NCBI GenBank assembly: GCA_951828385.1
Contig: OX639973.1
Coordinates: 3,091,200 to 3,155,199 of the forward strand
DNA from: an uncultured Poribacteria bacterium
GTDB lineage: Bacteria > Poribacteria > WGA-4E > WGA-3G
DNA length: 64,000 nucleotides
Direction: 5' to 3'
This document shows positions 1 through 8,257 of the stretch, piece by piece. The notes beneath the pieces are model-generated. The model was given only the letters and a program-made list of their open reading frames with translations, made no database searches and was not told where the DNA came from. A program made the position numbers and the translations under genes. Position 1 is the first letter of the stretch; the number at the start of each line of letters is the position of its first letter.

Positions 1-666
1 ATCTCTGTCGGATCGCTTATTTTCACTTATGTAGTCGCTATCCCGCTCGGGATTTATTCCGCAACGCATCAATACAAATGGTCTGATCACCTCCTCACCT
101 TCCTCAGCTTCGTCGGGATGTCGATACCGGCGTTTCTCTTGGCACTCTCGTTGATGGTATTTGCGTTTGAAATCTTTGGTGTTCCGCTATTTGGGCTATT
201 CTCGGCTTACTATGAAGGCGCACCGTGGACGTGGGGTAAACTGAGCGACCTGATCACACACCTCTGGATTCCAGTGATTGTGGTCGGTATTAACGGGACC
301 GCGAGTTTAATGCGGATCATGCGCGGTAACCTCCTGGACGTGTTAGGGCAGCCGTTTGTGCAAACCGCGCGGGCAAAAGGGCTTAAAGAGATCGTCGTGG
401 TCAGTAAGCACGCGGTGCGAATTGCGATCAATCCACTCATCAGTATTTTAGGGATGAGTCTGCCCGGCATCCTCTCGGGTTCAGCGATTGTCTCAATTGT
501 ATTGGGATTACCGACAGTCGGTCCGATTTTGCTGAACAGTCTGCTGAACGAGGACATCTATCTTGCTGGCACACTGATTATGATGTTGAGTCTCCTTTTA
601 GTTATCGGCAATCTGATCGCAGATATAGCCTTAGCATGGGTAGATCCGAGGATTCGTTATGAATGA
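1..666 (+). CDS. ABC transporter permease, dipeptide/oligopeptide type (DppB/OppB family), 5' truncated by window edge
   Basis: The reading frame is open from base 1, so the true start lies upstream of the window; the visible part is about 221 residues. It is a multi-pass inner-membrane permease. The EAA-type cytoplasmic loop is visible as QTARAKGL followed about 14 residues later by AINPLISILG. The C-terminus ALAWVDPRIRYE is typical of the DppB/OppB branch of BPD_transp_1 permeases, which form the channel of ATP-driven peptide or solute importers. It is followed after 116 bp by a DppC-type permease, the usual partner. The ATPases and binding protein are not in view, so the substrate cannot be named. 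The 116-bp gap shows no recognisable signal. Confidence 0.93.
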   Translation: MSVGSLIFTYVVAIPLGIYSATHQYKWSDHLLTFLSFVGMSIPAFLLALSLMVFAFEIFGVPLFGLFSAYYEGAPWTWGKLSDLITHLWIPVIVVGINGTASLMRIMRGNLLDVLGQPFVQTARAKGLKEIVVVSKHAVRIAINPLISILGMSLPGILSGSAIVSIVLGLPTVGPILLNSLLNEDIYLAGTLIMMLSLLLVIGNLIADIALAWVDPRIRYE

Positions 667-782
667 TTTTTTATTTTTCCTTGCGGTTAAATGAAGTGGG
701 TTTGGTACTTAACGTGCTATTGTGTAATCCGCTCTCCATTTCATTACGAGCTACGTTTTTAGTTCTTTTCTTTTAAAAAAAC

Positions 783-1877
783 ATGAAACTTACAATCGAG
801 ACAACAGAAAATATTGAGGGTGCAGACGATCCTTGGACAGATGGGGGGCAGTTAAGTTATCGCCAATTGATCTGGCGGCGGTTCCGCAAGAATCGGATGG
901 GGGTTATCGCTGGCGCGCTCTTGCTTCTTTTTTACATGCTTGCGATCGGCGCAGACTTTTTCGCACCTTATCACTATAACGAAATCAACATGCGCCTGCG
1001 GCACGTACCGCCGCAACGCCTTCATTTCTCAGTCAGTGACGGGTTCTATGTTCACGGTTTGAAATCCGTCCGCAACCCAGAAAGTCTTGAGTTAGAGTTC
1101 ACGAAAGATATGGAGCAACGGCATCCGGTTGAATTCTTTTTCAAGGATGCCGACGGTAGGCGACACCTGTTCAGTTCCGCGGGTCCCATGTTCCTATTAG
1201 GCACTGATCGGATGGGGCGCGATCTGCTCTCACGGATCATGTTCGGTGCACGGGTGTCGATGACACTCGGCTTGGTCGGTGTCCTTTTGAGTATCGTTCT
1301 CGGTTCTATCCTCGGCACTGTATCTGGATACTGGGGGGGATGGGTCGATAACCTGATCCAACGGATTATTGAGATTCTATCGGCGTTCCCTGACATCCCG
1401 TTGTGGATGGCACTCGGGGCCGCACTCCCACCGGGGTGGTCAAGCATCCAAATATACTTCGGGATTACGATTATTTTGTCGATTATCCGTTGGGGTGGAT
1501 TGGCACGGCAGGTGCGTGGAAAGGTCTTGGCGTATCGGGAGAGCGATTTCGTGATGGCGGCGCGTGCCGCCGGTGCGGGACACTGGCACATTATCACCAA
1601 GCATCTATTGCCTGGATGTTATAGCCATATCATCGTTATCGCGACACTTGCGATCCCCGGCATGATTTTGGGGGAGACCGCGCTCAGTTTTTTAGGGCTG
1701 GGGATCCGTCCGCCGATGACGAGTTGGGGCGTACTTTTAGAAGAGGCACAGCGCGTCACCGTTCTACTCCATTATCCGTGGCTCATTTTCCCAGCGGTGC
1801 CGGTGCTTATCGTTGTCATCGCTTTTAACTTCTTAGGAGATGCCCTCCGAGATGCCGCAGATCCATATTCAGATTAA
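783..1877 (+). CDS. ABC transporter permease, dipeptide/oligopeptide type (DppC/OppC family)
   Basis: A 364-residue inner-membrane permease that pairs with the upstream DppB-like protein. An N-terminal cytoplasmic stretch with WRRFRKNRMGV precedes the first membrane helix, as in OppC/DppC. A long extracytoplasmic insertion follows, with the family signature FLLGTDRMGRDLLSRIMFGA. The EAA loop reads VMAARAAGAGHWHIITKHLLPG, and the C-terminal motif is FNFLGDALRDAADP. Its length is greater than the usual 290-310 residues because the insertion between helix 1 and the GTDRMGRD motif is about 100 residues. The start follows an A-rich stretch with no clear Shine-Dalgarno. The substrate is unknown. 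Confidence 0.94.
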   Translation: MKLTIETTENIEGADDPWTDGGQLSYRQLIWRRFRKNRMGVIAGALLLLFYMLAIGADFFAPYHYNEINMRLRHVPPQRLHFSVSDGFYVHGLKSVRNPESLELEFTKDMEQRHPVEFFFKDADGRRHLFSSAGPMFLLGTDRMGRDLLSRIMFGARVSMTLGLVGVLLSIVLGSILGTVSGYWGGWVDNLIQRIIEILSAFPDIPLWMALGAALPPGWSSIQIYFGITIILSIIRWGGLARQVRGKVLAYRESDFVMAARAAGAGHWHIITKHLLPGCYSHIIVIATLAIPGMILGETALSFLGLGIRPPMTSWGVLLEEAQRVTVLLHYPWLIFPAVPVLIVVIAFNFLGDALRDAADPYSD

Positions 1878-1879
1878 AA

Positions 1880-1990
1880 ATGGTTAACAGTTAACAGTTT
1901 TCAGTTACAAGAGTCCTCTTAACTGAGAACTGAGTACTGACAACTGAAAGATTTTTTCGCAGAAAAAATCGTACTGACAACTACTTAAAA
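1880..1990. repeat. Foldback intergenic repeat (CAGTTATCAGTT family), copy A
   Basis: The left arm repeats CAGTT-type words (1888-1909) and the right arm repeats the reverse complement AACTG-type words (1920-1946), with AGAG/CTCT near the centre. It is followed by a perfect hairpin GATTTTTTC-GCA-GAAAAAATC at 1950-1970 and a final CTGACAACT. Related copies occur near 6455, 7386, 17567, 19822, 22697, 23172 and 61915. Confidence 0.85.
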
Positions 1991-2000
1991 AGGAAATAAC

Positions 2001-2831
2001 ATGCCAACAGATACAAACCTCGGATTTTTCGCAACAGATGTTTCATTCACAGACAAATCCGCAATCGTGACGGGTTCCAGTCGCGGCATCGGACGCGCAA
2101 TCGCCATTGAATTAGCGCGCCAAGGTGCTGATGTGCTTATCAACTACAACCAAAATCGGGATGCCGCTGAATCCGTGCAGCAAGAGGTAGAAGCACTCGG
2201 CAGAAAAGCAGCGATTATCCAAGCAGACATCAGTGACCTTGATTCACACGAGAGACTGCTTAACACCGCGCACGATGCTTTCGGGAAGGTGGACATCCTC
2301 ATCAACAACGCCGGTATCACCCGTATCGCTGATATACTTGAGGAGACACCCGAACAGTTTGATTTGATTGTCAATACCAATCTCAAGGCGACCCATTTCC
2401 TCACGCAGCGCGTCGCAAAGGATATGGTAGCAAACGAGATTCGCGGGTGCATTATCTATACACTCTCAATCTCTGATACAGTGGCATCCGATAACCGCAC
2501 TGCCTATTGTATCTCGAAAGCAGGGTTGGAGATGAGTATGCGCGCCTACGCCGGACGCTTAGCACCCCACGGCATTAAAGTGAACGGCATCGCTGCCGGT
2601 GTAATTAATACAGATCTCTCGCGCGTCCGTATCCCGGATTATGAGGAGGCGGCGGAGAAGGGTTATATCTTTATGGTCCGCGCAGGCGCACCTGAAGATG
2701 TCGCACACGCCACGATTTCTGCGATGAAGCTCTACGATACTGGCGTAGTTATTCCCGCTGCAGGTGGCGTGATGACACCGCTATTGAATCTTAGGTCTAT
2801 GATAGAATTGGACATGAATAAAGAGAAGTAG
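2001..2831 (+). CDS. SDR family NAD(P)-dependent oxidoreductase (FabG-like)
   Basis: A 276-residue classical short-chain dehydrogenase with a Rossmann fold. The cofactor motif TGSSRGIGRA is near residue 22, the NNAG motif sits at the end of strand 4, and the catalytic pair is Y-C-I-S-K (YxxxK) preceded by a serine in LSISDT. The segment around GIAAGVINTDL matches the post-catalytic loop of FabG-type enzymes. The start has a good ribosome site (AAGGAAATAAC). The substrate cannot be inferred: SDRs of this type reduce 3-oxoacyl-ACP, sugars or small ketones. It sits after the ABC permeases but is separated from them by a foldback repeat, so cotranscription is uncertain. Confidence 0.92.
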   Translation: MPTDTNLGFFATDVSFTDKSAIVTGSSRGIGRAIAIELARQGADVLINYNQNRDAAESVQQEVEALGRKAAIIQADISDLDSHERLLNTAHDAFGKVDILINNAGITRIADILEETPEQFDLIVNTNLKATHFLTQRVAKDMVANEIRGCIIYTLSISDTVASDNRTAYCISKAGLEMSMRAYAGRLAPHGIKVNGIAAGVINTDLSRVRIPDYEEAAEKGYIFMVRAGAPEDVAHATISAMKLYDTGVVIPAAGGVMTPLLNLRSMIELDMNKEK

Positions 2832-2895
2832 GATAGGTTATCTTCCTGCAGATGGACTTTGATGTTAAGAGATTGACTGAAAATCGTTTTCGCAC

Positions 2896-2924
2896 TTGAA
2901 TTTAAGGGATTTCTGTCTTATAAT
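2896..2924 (+). promoter_or_regulatory. Sigma70-type promoter upstream of the DUF4325/PIN pair
   Basis: TTGAAT at 2896-2901, a 17-bp spacer and TATAAT at 2919-2924. The predicted transcription start near 2931 leaves a leader of about 84 bases before the ATG at 3015. Confidence 0.7.
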
Positions 2925-3014
2925 ATCAGAGCAGTCAATTTCGCACCCAGCGACAATTTTTCTTAACATTTATAAAGTTGATATTGATAAAATCCGTTTT
3001 TTAAGGAGATAATC

Positions 3015-3380
3015 ATGTCAGAAAACATTCAAATATCCATGTTTGAAGTCGTAGGCAGCCCTTTCTGTGTTGCCTCCGATGATGGGGAGAAGGTTCATAA
3101 ACACCTTGACGCTGCGCTGAGAGCGAATCAAGAGGTCGTTCTCTCATTTCACAATGTCACAGCATTAACAACGCCTTTTCTCACTGCTGCAGTTGGTGAA
3201 TTGTACGGAACATTCAGTGAAGAAGAAATTCGGTCTCTATTGAAAGTGGAAGATATAGCTCCAGACGACCTCGCTTTGTTGGAATCCGTCGTTCGCGATG
3301 TCAAATTATATTTTAAAGACCCCCAAAGATTCAATCAAATATTTCAAGAGGTCTTAGGGGATAACGACGATGAGGGATAA
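3015..3380 (+). CDS. STAS-like DUF4325 domain protein, candidate antitoxin
   Basis: A 121-residue acidic protein. The pattern VVLSFHNVTALTTPFLTAAVG, with a Phe-Leu-x-x-Ala segment after a hydrophobic strand, matches the DUF4325 'STAS-like' family as I know it. These are small proteins related to the anti-sigma-antagonist fold and often found beside kinases or other small genes. The start has a strong ribosome site (AAGGAG, 8 bp away). The last 11 bp overlap the PIN-domain gene downstream, which implies coupled translation. Small acidic protein first and PIN nuclease second is the layout of a type II toxin-antitoxin module. The antitoxin role is inference from position. Confidence 0.72.
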   Translation: MSENIQISMFEVVGSPFCVASDDGEKVHKHLDAALRANQEVVLSFHNVTALTTPFLTAAVGELYGTFSEEEIRSLLKVEDIAPDDLALLESVVRDVKLYFKDPQRFNQIFQEVLGDNDDEG

Positions 3381-3903
3381 AGCAGGCGAGATCCGTCACT
3401 ATAACTTCACCGCCCAAGACAAACTGTTTCTGGATACTAATATCTGGTTATATCTGTACGGTCCGCCGAAACCGAGATCTTATTGGCGGTCTATCTACGC
3501 AAGCGTCTTTAATCGTATGTTGAGAGTAAAAAGCCGAATTTATATTGATGTGCTTGTTGTTTCAGAATTTATTAATGCTTACGCTAGGTTGAAATGGAGA
3601 GATGCCTCGTCCTATCCGAACGCCTTCAAAACTTTTCGCAACAGCCCAGATTTCAAACCAGTGGCTCAAAATATTACCACTCATGTCAAGCAGATTATGA
3701 AGCATTGTACACGAGTAGAAAGTGACTTTGTAACGCTGCCAATAGATGATCTGCTCGCTGATTATATCAGCGGCGATTTCGATTTCAACGATCAGGTCAT
3801 AACTGAAATCTGCAAAAACAATGGATTCACTCTAATAACAAACGATGGCGATTTCAAGACTCAAGAAATATCTATTCTCACTGCGAACGCTAAGCTTCTT
3901 TAG
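3370..3903 (+). CDS. PIN-domain ribonuclease, candidate toxin
   Basis: A 177-residue protein with the four acidic positions of the PIN fold: FLDTNIW near residue 22, VVSEF near 70, DFNDQVI near 137 and TNDGDF near 157. PIN domains are Mg-dependent RNases and make up the toxins of VapBC-type modules. It is longer than a typical VapC (about 130-140) because of an insertion after strand 1 that carries YGPPKPRSYW. The gene starts inside the DUF4325 gene and ends 25 bp before the convergent formamidase gene. RNase activity is expected from intact acidic residues; toxicity is inference. Confidence 0.85.
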   Translation: MRDKAGEIRHYNFTAQDKLFLDTNIWLYLYGPPKPRSYWRSIYASVFNRMLRVKSRIYIDVLVVSEFINAYARLKWRDASSYPNAFKTFRNSPDFKPVAQNITTHVKQIMKHCTRVESDFVTLPIDDLLADYISGDFDFNDQVITEICKNNGFTLITNDGDFKTQEISILTANAKLL

Positions 3904-3928
3904 TCAAATAAGCGTCCCCCCAAACACA

Positions 3929-4849
3929 TCACATAATCCCAATATCGCGTAGAATCGACTTCTTGATTTTGCAGACCATCGTGTATGCCGGATCAAACAC
4001 GTTACCCATATCATACTCTACGGCTTGCCCTAATAGGATATGCGCTGCGCTTTTCTCCAAACCGAGCTCACCCAACCACCGCAGGAGTTCCGTCGTTGCG
4101 TGTTGCACCGCCTGATCTAACGGTCGTGCATTGCCCGCCGCGAGGATATAGTCGCTATTTTCCGCACGGGGCCAGTTGATGCTTTTTCCCTTGAGTACTT
4201 CAACCGTAAACTGCACATCAAAAGAGATTTCGATGCCAGTCCCGACGATCTCGCCATCACCCTGCACAGCGTGTCCATCACCAAGATGAAAAAGCCCACC
4301 GCGGACAAAAACAGGGAAGTAGACGGTAACACCCTCCTGAAAGCCGCGATAGTCCATATTGCCGCCGTGTGTAGAGGAGGTCGCTGTCGAAATCGCTTGA
4401 CCACGCGGTGGTGCGACACCGAAACACCCGACCATCGGTTCGAGCGGGAGCGTGAGTTGCCCTAACTGCGTCTCTGGTGTCATCAGCGTCGCTGTCCACT
4501 TCTCCACATCCACGTGCCACTCTGCCCGACCGTTTTCCGGCATCTCAGACGCTACATAGTGCGGATCGAGAACATTGGGGGCAACGACCATAGCCGTCCG
4601 CCCGATTGAACGATTCGGGACGATTCGGTCAAAGTAAACTGATAGCATATCACCGGGTTCAGCTGATTCTATGTAAAAAGGACCTGTTTGGGGATTTCCA
4701 CCGGGCGTAACTTGTGTATCCGTGGCATCGTAGCCAGCGTTATCCACCGTGGTCGTGAAAACGGTGTCGCCGCTCTCAACATGGAGTACTGGGTCGTGTG
4801 CGCCAATCGCTGTGTGGTAGACTGTCGGTTTAAAGTGATGTATTGCCAT
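3929..4849 (-). CDS. Acetamidase/formamidase family protein
   Basis: A 306-residue protein of the FmdA_AmdA family, hydrolases that release ammonia from formamide or short amides. Family landmarks are the early ESGDTVFTTTVDNAGYD, AEPGDMLSVYFD, GCFGVAPPRG, THGGNMDYR and GGLFHLGDGHAVQGDGEI. The HLGDxHAxQGDGE segment is the strongest diagnostic. It is monocistronic on the minus strand and converges on the PIN gene. Substrate preference cannot be read from sequence. No clear ribosome site is needed to decide the start because the ATG begins MAIHHFKP, a normal N-terminus for the family. Confidence 0.93.
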   Translation of the reverse strand: MAIHHFKPTVYHTAIGAHDPVLHVESGDTVFTTTVDNAGYDATDTQVTPGGNPQTGPFYIESAEPGDMLSVYFDRIVPNRSIGRTAMVVAPNVLDPHYVASEMPENGRAEWHVDVEKWTATLMTPETQLGQLTLPLEPMVGCFGVAPPRGQAISTATSSTHGGNMDYRGFQEGVTVYFPVFVRGGLFHLGDGHAVQGDGEIVGTGIEISFDVQFTVEVLKGKSINWPRAENSDYILAAGNARPLDQAVQHATTELLRWLGELGLEKSAAHILLGQAVEYDMGNVFDPAYTMVCKIKKSILRDIGIM

Positions 4850-4961
4850 TTGTAAATTCCTCTCTCATTTTCAGGGACTAAGGCAGTTTTGTGAACAATA
4901 TACCACGTTTAAAAAGCACCGTCAAGACAAGAACATTCGGTTTTAGGTTTCCAAAAAACAT

Positions 4962-4990
4962 TTGACATACCTAAACTGCTGTGTTAAACT
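4962..4990 (+). promoter_or_regulatory. Sigma70-type promoter of the trypsin/PDZ protease gene
   Basis: TTGACA at 4962-4967, a 17-bp spacer and TAAACT at 4985-4990, about 40 bases before the start codon. An AAGGA ribosome site precedes the ATG at 5031. Confidence 0.65.
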
Positions 4991-5030
4991 CTTAAAAAAT
5001 TAAAACAATCCAAACGGAAAAGGATATATT

Positions 5031-6458
5031 ATGAAACAAATTTTTAAACGCACAAATAGCGTGATTTTAGCAGTTATTGCGCTTTTTATTTTACTTGTGA
5101 ACGCCAATGCCGAACACGACTGGACAGATCAGATTGCCGCCTACAAACCGATGGTGGTGAATGTCGAAACCTCTTCAGAGGTTGTTTTTGAAACCGAAGT
5201 GAAAGGCACAAATTTTGCCACCGGCTTTGTCGTTGACGCGGAACACGGGATTATCGCCACGAACCGCCATGTCACCGGCAGTAGCCCCTCTTACGTCAAA
5301 ATTAACTTCCACGACGGTAGTTTTACGGAGGCACGGATTCTCTACTACGATCCGACACACGACTTCGGGTTCTATCAGATTGATCCCGCCGAGGTTGATT
5401 TTGAACTGCAAGCCGTTGAACTCGGCGAATGGGATGCACTCGCCCTTGGCGATGAACTCCTACTTATCGGTAACAACGAGAAAGAGGAATATACAATCAA
5501 ATTCGGAAGGATCACGAACCTCAACGTTAACAAAGGCGACCGGCACTCCAGTTACATTCACACCACATTCGACCGAACAGGCGGCTCAAGCGGAAGTCCG
5601 GTGTGGAATACCGCGGGGCAAGTGATCGCTATCCATGCCCGCGGGACGGATACCTCCAGCTTTGAACTCCCGATTGATTATCTCTACGATGCCCTTGAAT
5701 TGATTCGGAACAAGATGGCGATCCAACGCGGCGAAATCGGCGTAGATCTGGAACTCATCTCTATCGGCGAAGCCATTAAACACTTTAACTTTCCCGCGGA
5801 GTTGCGGAAAGAGATTGGACCTTCTAAGGCAGGAACGCCAAAGGTCATCCAAATTGAATCCATTGTACCGAGAACAACGGGTGAAGCTGACCTGCGCGCA
5901 TCCGATATTATCTATCGCATCAATAACAAACCCATCAAGGACGACCTCTATACCTTCGATGCTGTCCTGAATCAGAATGTTGGGAAAAGCGTCAATTTGG
6001 ACATCTATCGGAACGGAGAAAACCTGAGTATTGATGTGCCTGTGGAGGATTTGGAGGCGAAGAAGGTGACCCGGTTCGTCAGGTTTGGCGGTGCAATCTT
6101 TCACGATATTACGCCGCAATTGCGCCGCATCCTCTTCTTGGAAGCCGACGGTGTCTATCTACCGCATGCCGTTGCGGGGAGCAGTTTTTCGCGTGTCGGT
6201 GTGCAAGAACGAAATGGGAATTCTAAGATAGTCATTCTCGATATAAACGGAAAACAGATCCGTAATCTCGATGACTTCATTGAGGCGTGCCAAGCGATTA
6301 CGGATGGGCAGCATACTTATGTTGTTGTCCGAGATTTCAATCTGTTCGACAGCTCACCAACACCGAAAAGTTTAACGCTCAACCTCAAATTCGGTCCCTT
6401 GCAGCAGTTTGAGTGGAATCAAGAGGCGTTGGACTGGAAAGAGGTAGGTGGTGAATAG
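5031..6458 (+). CDS. Secreted trypsin-like serine protease with PDZ domains (Deg/HtrA-like)
   Basis: A 475-residue protein beginning with a signal peptide (about residues 1-27, ending NANA). The protease domain follows with an intact triad: His80 in ATNRHVTG, Asp111 in DPTHDFGF and Ser187 in GGSSGSPVW. A first PDZ domain spans roughly residues 250-340 (DLRASDIIYRINNKP) and a second, weaker one lies near 360-460 (ILDINGKQIRNLDDF). Deg proteases act in the periplasm on misfolded proteins. The active-site strand is GSSGSP rather than GNSGGP, as in a divergent branch that resembles the fungal Nma111-type Deg proteins. It stands alone under its own promoter. Confidence 0.9.
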   Translation: MKQIFKRTNSVILAVIALFILLVNANAEHDWTDQIAAYKPMVVNVETSSEVVFETEVKGTNFATGFVVDAEHGIIATNRHVTGSSPSYVKINFHDGSFTEARILYYDPTHDFGFYQIDPAEVDFELQAVELGEWDALALGDELLLIGNNEKEEYTIKFGRITNLNVNKGDRHSSYIHTTFDRTGGSSGSPVWNTAGQVIAIHARGTDTSSFELPIDYLYDALELIRNKMAIQRGEIGVDLELISIGEAIKHFNFPAELRKEIGPSKAGTPKVIQIESIVPRTTGEADLRASDIIYRINNKPIKDDLYTFDAVLNQNVGKSVNLDIYRNGENLSIDVPVEDLEAKKVTRFVRFGGAIFHDITPQLRRILFLEADGVYLPHAVAGSSFSRVGVQERNGNSKIVILDINGKQIRNLDDFIEACQAITDGQHTYVVVRDFNLFDSSPTPKSLTLNLKFGPLQQFEWNQEALDWKEVGGE

Positions 6459-6553
6459 TTGTCAGTCATCAGTTATCGGTTGTCAGTTAAAAAAATCTTG
6501 ACTTGGGCGTAGCACATCTTAACTGAAAACTGACTACTGAAAACTGATAACTA
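6456..6553. repeat. Foldback intergenic repeat (CAGTTATCAGTT family), copy B
   Basis: The left arm (6460-6489) is built of CAGT words and the right arm (6519-6553) of AACTG words. The right arm runs into the 3' end of the minus-strand gene at 6534 and encodes its last residues and stop codon. Confidence 0.82.
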
Positions 6554-7349
6554 ATCCAATAAAATCCGATGCGGCGGGTTTCTCAAAAATTCGGGCATAG
6601 TCGATATGGATGCCTTTCCACGCAACCCCTATTCCGACTGTGCATGCCCCGTTTGAAAAACCGAGTCGGATAGGAACAATAGGGAACCGATCCCACTCGG
6701 CACCGATGTACACCTCTGGTGTTGTCCGGTCAGTAGGGAAGGCAACATCTACCGAGAATTGGTACGCAGTGTAGCGGTAGGCGGTGCCGAGTGTCAGCCA
6801 TTGGATACCATAACCTTCGAGGTTTTGTGCAAGGCATCCGAATTTGAGGTTTCGGCGCGGTTTGACAAGCAAGCCAATGTCGTAGTTTGTCTGATACCCA
6901 AAGAATTGATAGACATCAGAGGGGTGTCTTCTCTTAAATTTGAAACTGAGTCCTGCGGCGGCATAGGGACCGAGTTGGCGCGCGATGCTATAATAGTTGA
7001 AATCGGGAACACCACTGTCAACGCCGATAGCGATTTTGTTGCCCCAGAAAAGACTGTAACCGCGGTAGCTATAACCGATCCCTTTCGGGTCAAACCGGTA
7101 ATCTTCTCGGTTATAAAACTTATTGACACCGAACAGTTTTACACCTTGCCACTGAATGAGTCCGGCAGGATTCCAAAAACCCGCGGTGGCATCGTCAGCG
7201 ACAGCGGTGAAGGCGTTTCCTATTCCCAACGCACGCGCACCGACGTAGAGCGGACGCGCCGATTCATAAGGTTTTTTGTCAGAGACTGTCTGCGCAAATA
7301 CCGGTGTTACCAACCATAGGAAACATAGGATAGCGTAGGTAGTTTTCAT
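6534..7349 (-). CDS. Exported outer-membrane-type beta-barrel protein (PorV/UPF0164-like)
   Basis: I place the start at 7349 because the protein then opens with a clean signal peptide (MKTTYAILCFLWLVTPVFAQ); an in-frame upstream ATG would put 12 residues before it. The mature part has GARALGIGNAFTAVADDATA followed by FWNPAGL, the hallmark of the PorV/UPF0164 group of OM barrels. The rest alternates short aromatic-rich strands. The exact role is unknown; relatives act as type IX secretion shuttles or generic porins. The last six codons and the stop come from foldback repeat copy B, so the C-terminus (LVISFQ) is repeat-derived. Confidence 0.78.
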   Translation of the reverse strand: MKTTYAILCFLWLVTPVFAQTVSDKKPYESARPLYVGARALGIGNAFTAVADDATAGFWNPAGLIQWQGVKLFGVNKFYNREDYRFDPKGIGYSYRGYSLFWGNKIAIGVDSGVPDFNYYSIARQLGPYAAAGLSFKFKRRHPSDVYQFFGYQTNYDIGLLVKPRRNLKFGCLAQNLEGYGIQWLTLGTAYRYTAYQFSVDVAFPTDRTTPEVYIGAEWDRFPIVPIRLGFSNGACTVGIGVAWKGIHIDYARIFEKPAASDFIGLVISFQ

Positions 7350-7385
7350 CGTCGGTAATTTAGCACGAAACGCCCAATATAGCAA

Positions 7386-7552
7386 GGGTTATCAGTTATC
7401 AGAGGGAATAGTTACCAGTTTCCAGTTACGAGTTACCAGTTAAGAGGGCAATCTGGTTCATCTCTTTAACTGGCAACTGGCGACTGGCCACTGACAACTG
7501 CTAACCGAAAGATTTTTCGCAGAAAAATCGTACTGATAACTGACAACTAATA
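7386..7552. repeat. Foldback intergenic repeat (CAGTTATCAGTT family), copy C
   Basis: The longest copy seen. The arms use both CAGTTATC and CCAGTTACC variants. A perfect hairpin GATTTTTC-GCA-GAAAAATC lies at 7511-7529, followed by GTACTGATAACTGACAACT. The repeat ends a few bases before the rsmI start codon, leaving no Shine-Dalgarno. Confidence 0.87.
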
Positions 7553-7555
7553 AAC

Positions 7556-8257
7556 ATGCAAAACACGCCATCTGGCACGCTTTACCTCGTTAGTACACCG
7601 ATCGGAAATTTAGAGGACATCACCCTGCGCGCGCTCCGTATCCTTAAAGAGGTAGACCTCATCGCTGCTGAGGACACACGTCAAACACGCCGTCTCCTAA
7701 CGCACTACAACATTCAGACCCCGCTCACAAGCTACTTTGAAGGCAACCAGCAAATGAAATGCGACAAACTGATTGATCGCATGAAGATAGGTGAGGCGAT
7801 TGCCCTTGTTTCAGATGCTGGCACGCCTATCATTTCAGACCCAGGGTATCCACTCCTGCGCGGCTGTATCACCTCAGAAATCCCGATTGTCCCGATTCCC
7901 GGCGCGTCAGCAGTCATCACAGCAGCATCCGTTTCTGGGTTACCCTTGCATAACTTTACCTTTGAAGGCTTTCTCTCCCCAAAATCCGGAAAAAGAAAGC
8001 GTCAATTAAGTGTACTCACGGAAGAAGAAAGGACGTTAATTTTCTTTGAATCTCCGCATCGTCTCTGTCGCTTCCTTGAAGATGTCTTTGAAGTGATCGG
8101 TGAACGCGACATTGTCGTTACACGCGAGTTGACCAAAAAATTTGAAGAGATATTCCGTGGGAATGTGAGTGAAGCGTTGGAGAAATTCCGAGAGACCGAA
8201 CCGCGCGGGGAGTTTACGATCCTTATTGCTGGAAAACGGAGGAAAAATGACAGTTGA
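7556..8257 (+). CDS. rsmI: 16S rRNA (cytidine(1402)-2'-O)-methyltransferase
   Basis: A 233-residue SAM-dependent tetrapyrrole-methylase-fold enzyme that 2'-O-methylates C1402 in the decoding centre of 16S rRNA. Diagnostic motifs run in order: LYLVSTPIGNLEDITLRAL, AAEDTRQTRRLL, VSDAGTPIISDPGYPL, PIPGASAVITA, FEGFLSPKSGKRK and FFESPHRL, with VVTRELTKKFEE near the end. All are canonical RsmI. The last 11 bp overlap the next gene. The leader is made of foldback repeat C, so no ribosome site is visible; leaderless or weak initiation is possible. Confidence 0.97.
   Translation: MQNTPSGTLYLVSTPIGNLEDITLRALRILKEVDLIAAEDTRQTRRLLTHYNIQTPLTSYFEGNQQMKCDKLIDRMKIGEAIALVSDAGTPIISDPGYPLLRGCITSEIPIVPIPGASAVITAASVSGLPLHNFTFEGFLSPKSGKRKRQLSVLTEEERTLIFFESPHRLCRFLEDVFEVIGERDIVVTRELTKKFEEIFRGNVSEALEKFRETEPRGEFTILIAGKRRKNDS

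Noticed and set aside
5586-6119. Long antisense frames on the opposite strand of good genes (for example 1052-1600, 5586-6119, 8568-9233)
   Set aside because: They lie wholly inside well-supported genes, have no family motifs or ribosome sites, and their composition is that of a reverse-complemented frame.
7500-7530. Terminator before rsmI from the GATTTTTC hairpin
   Set aside because: The stem is AT-rich with no following T-tract, and the same hairpin occurs inside foldback repeats at three other sites.
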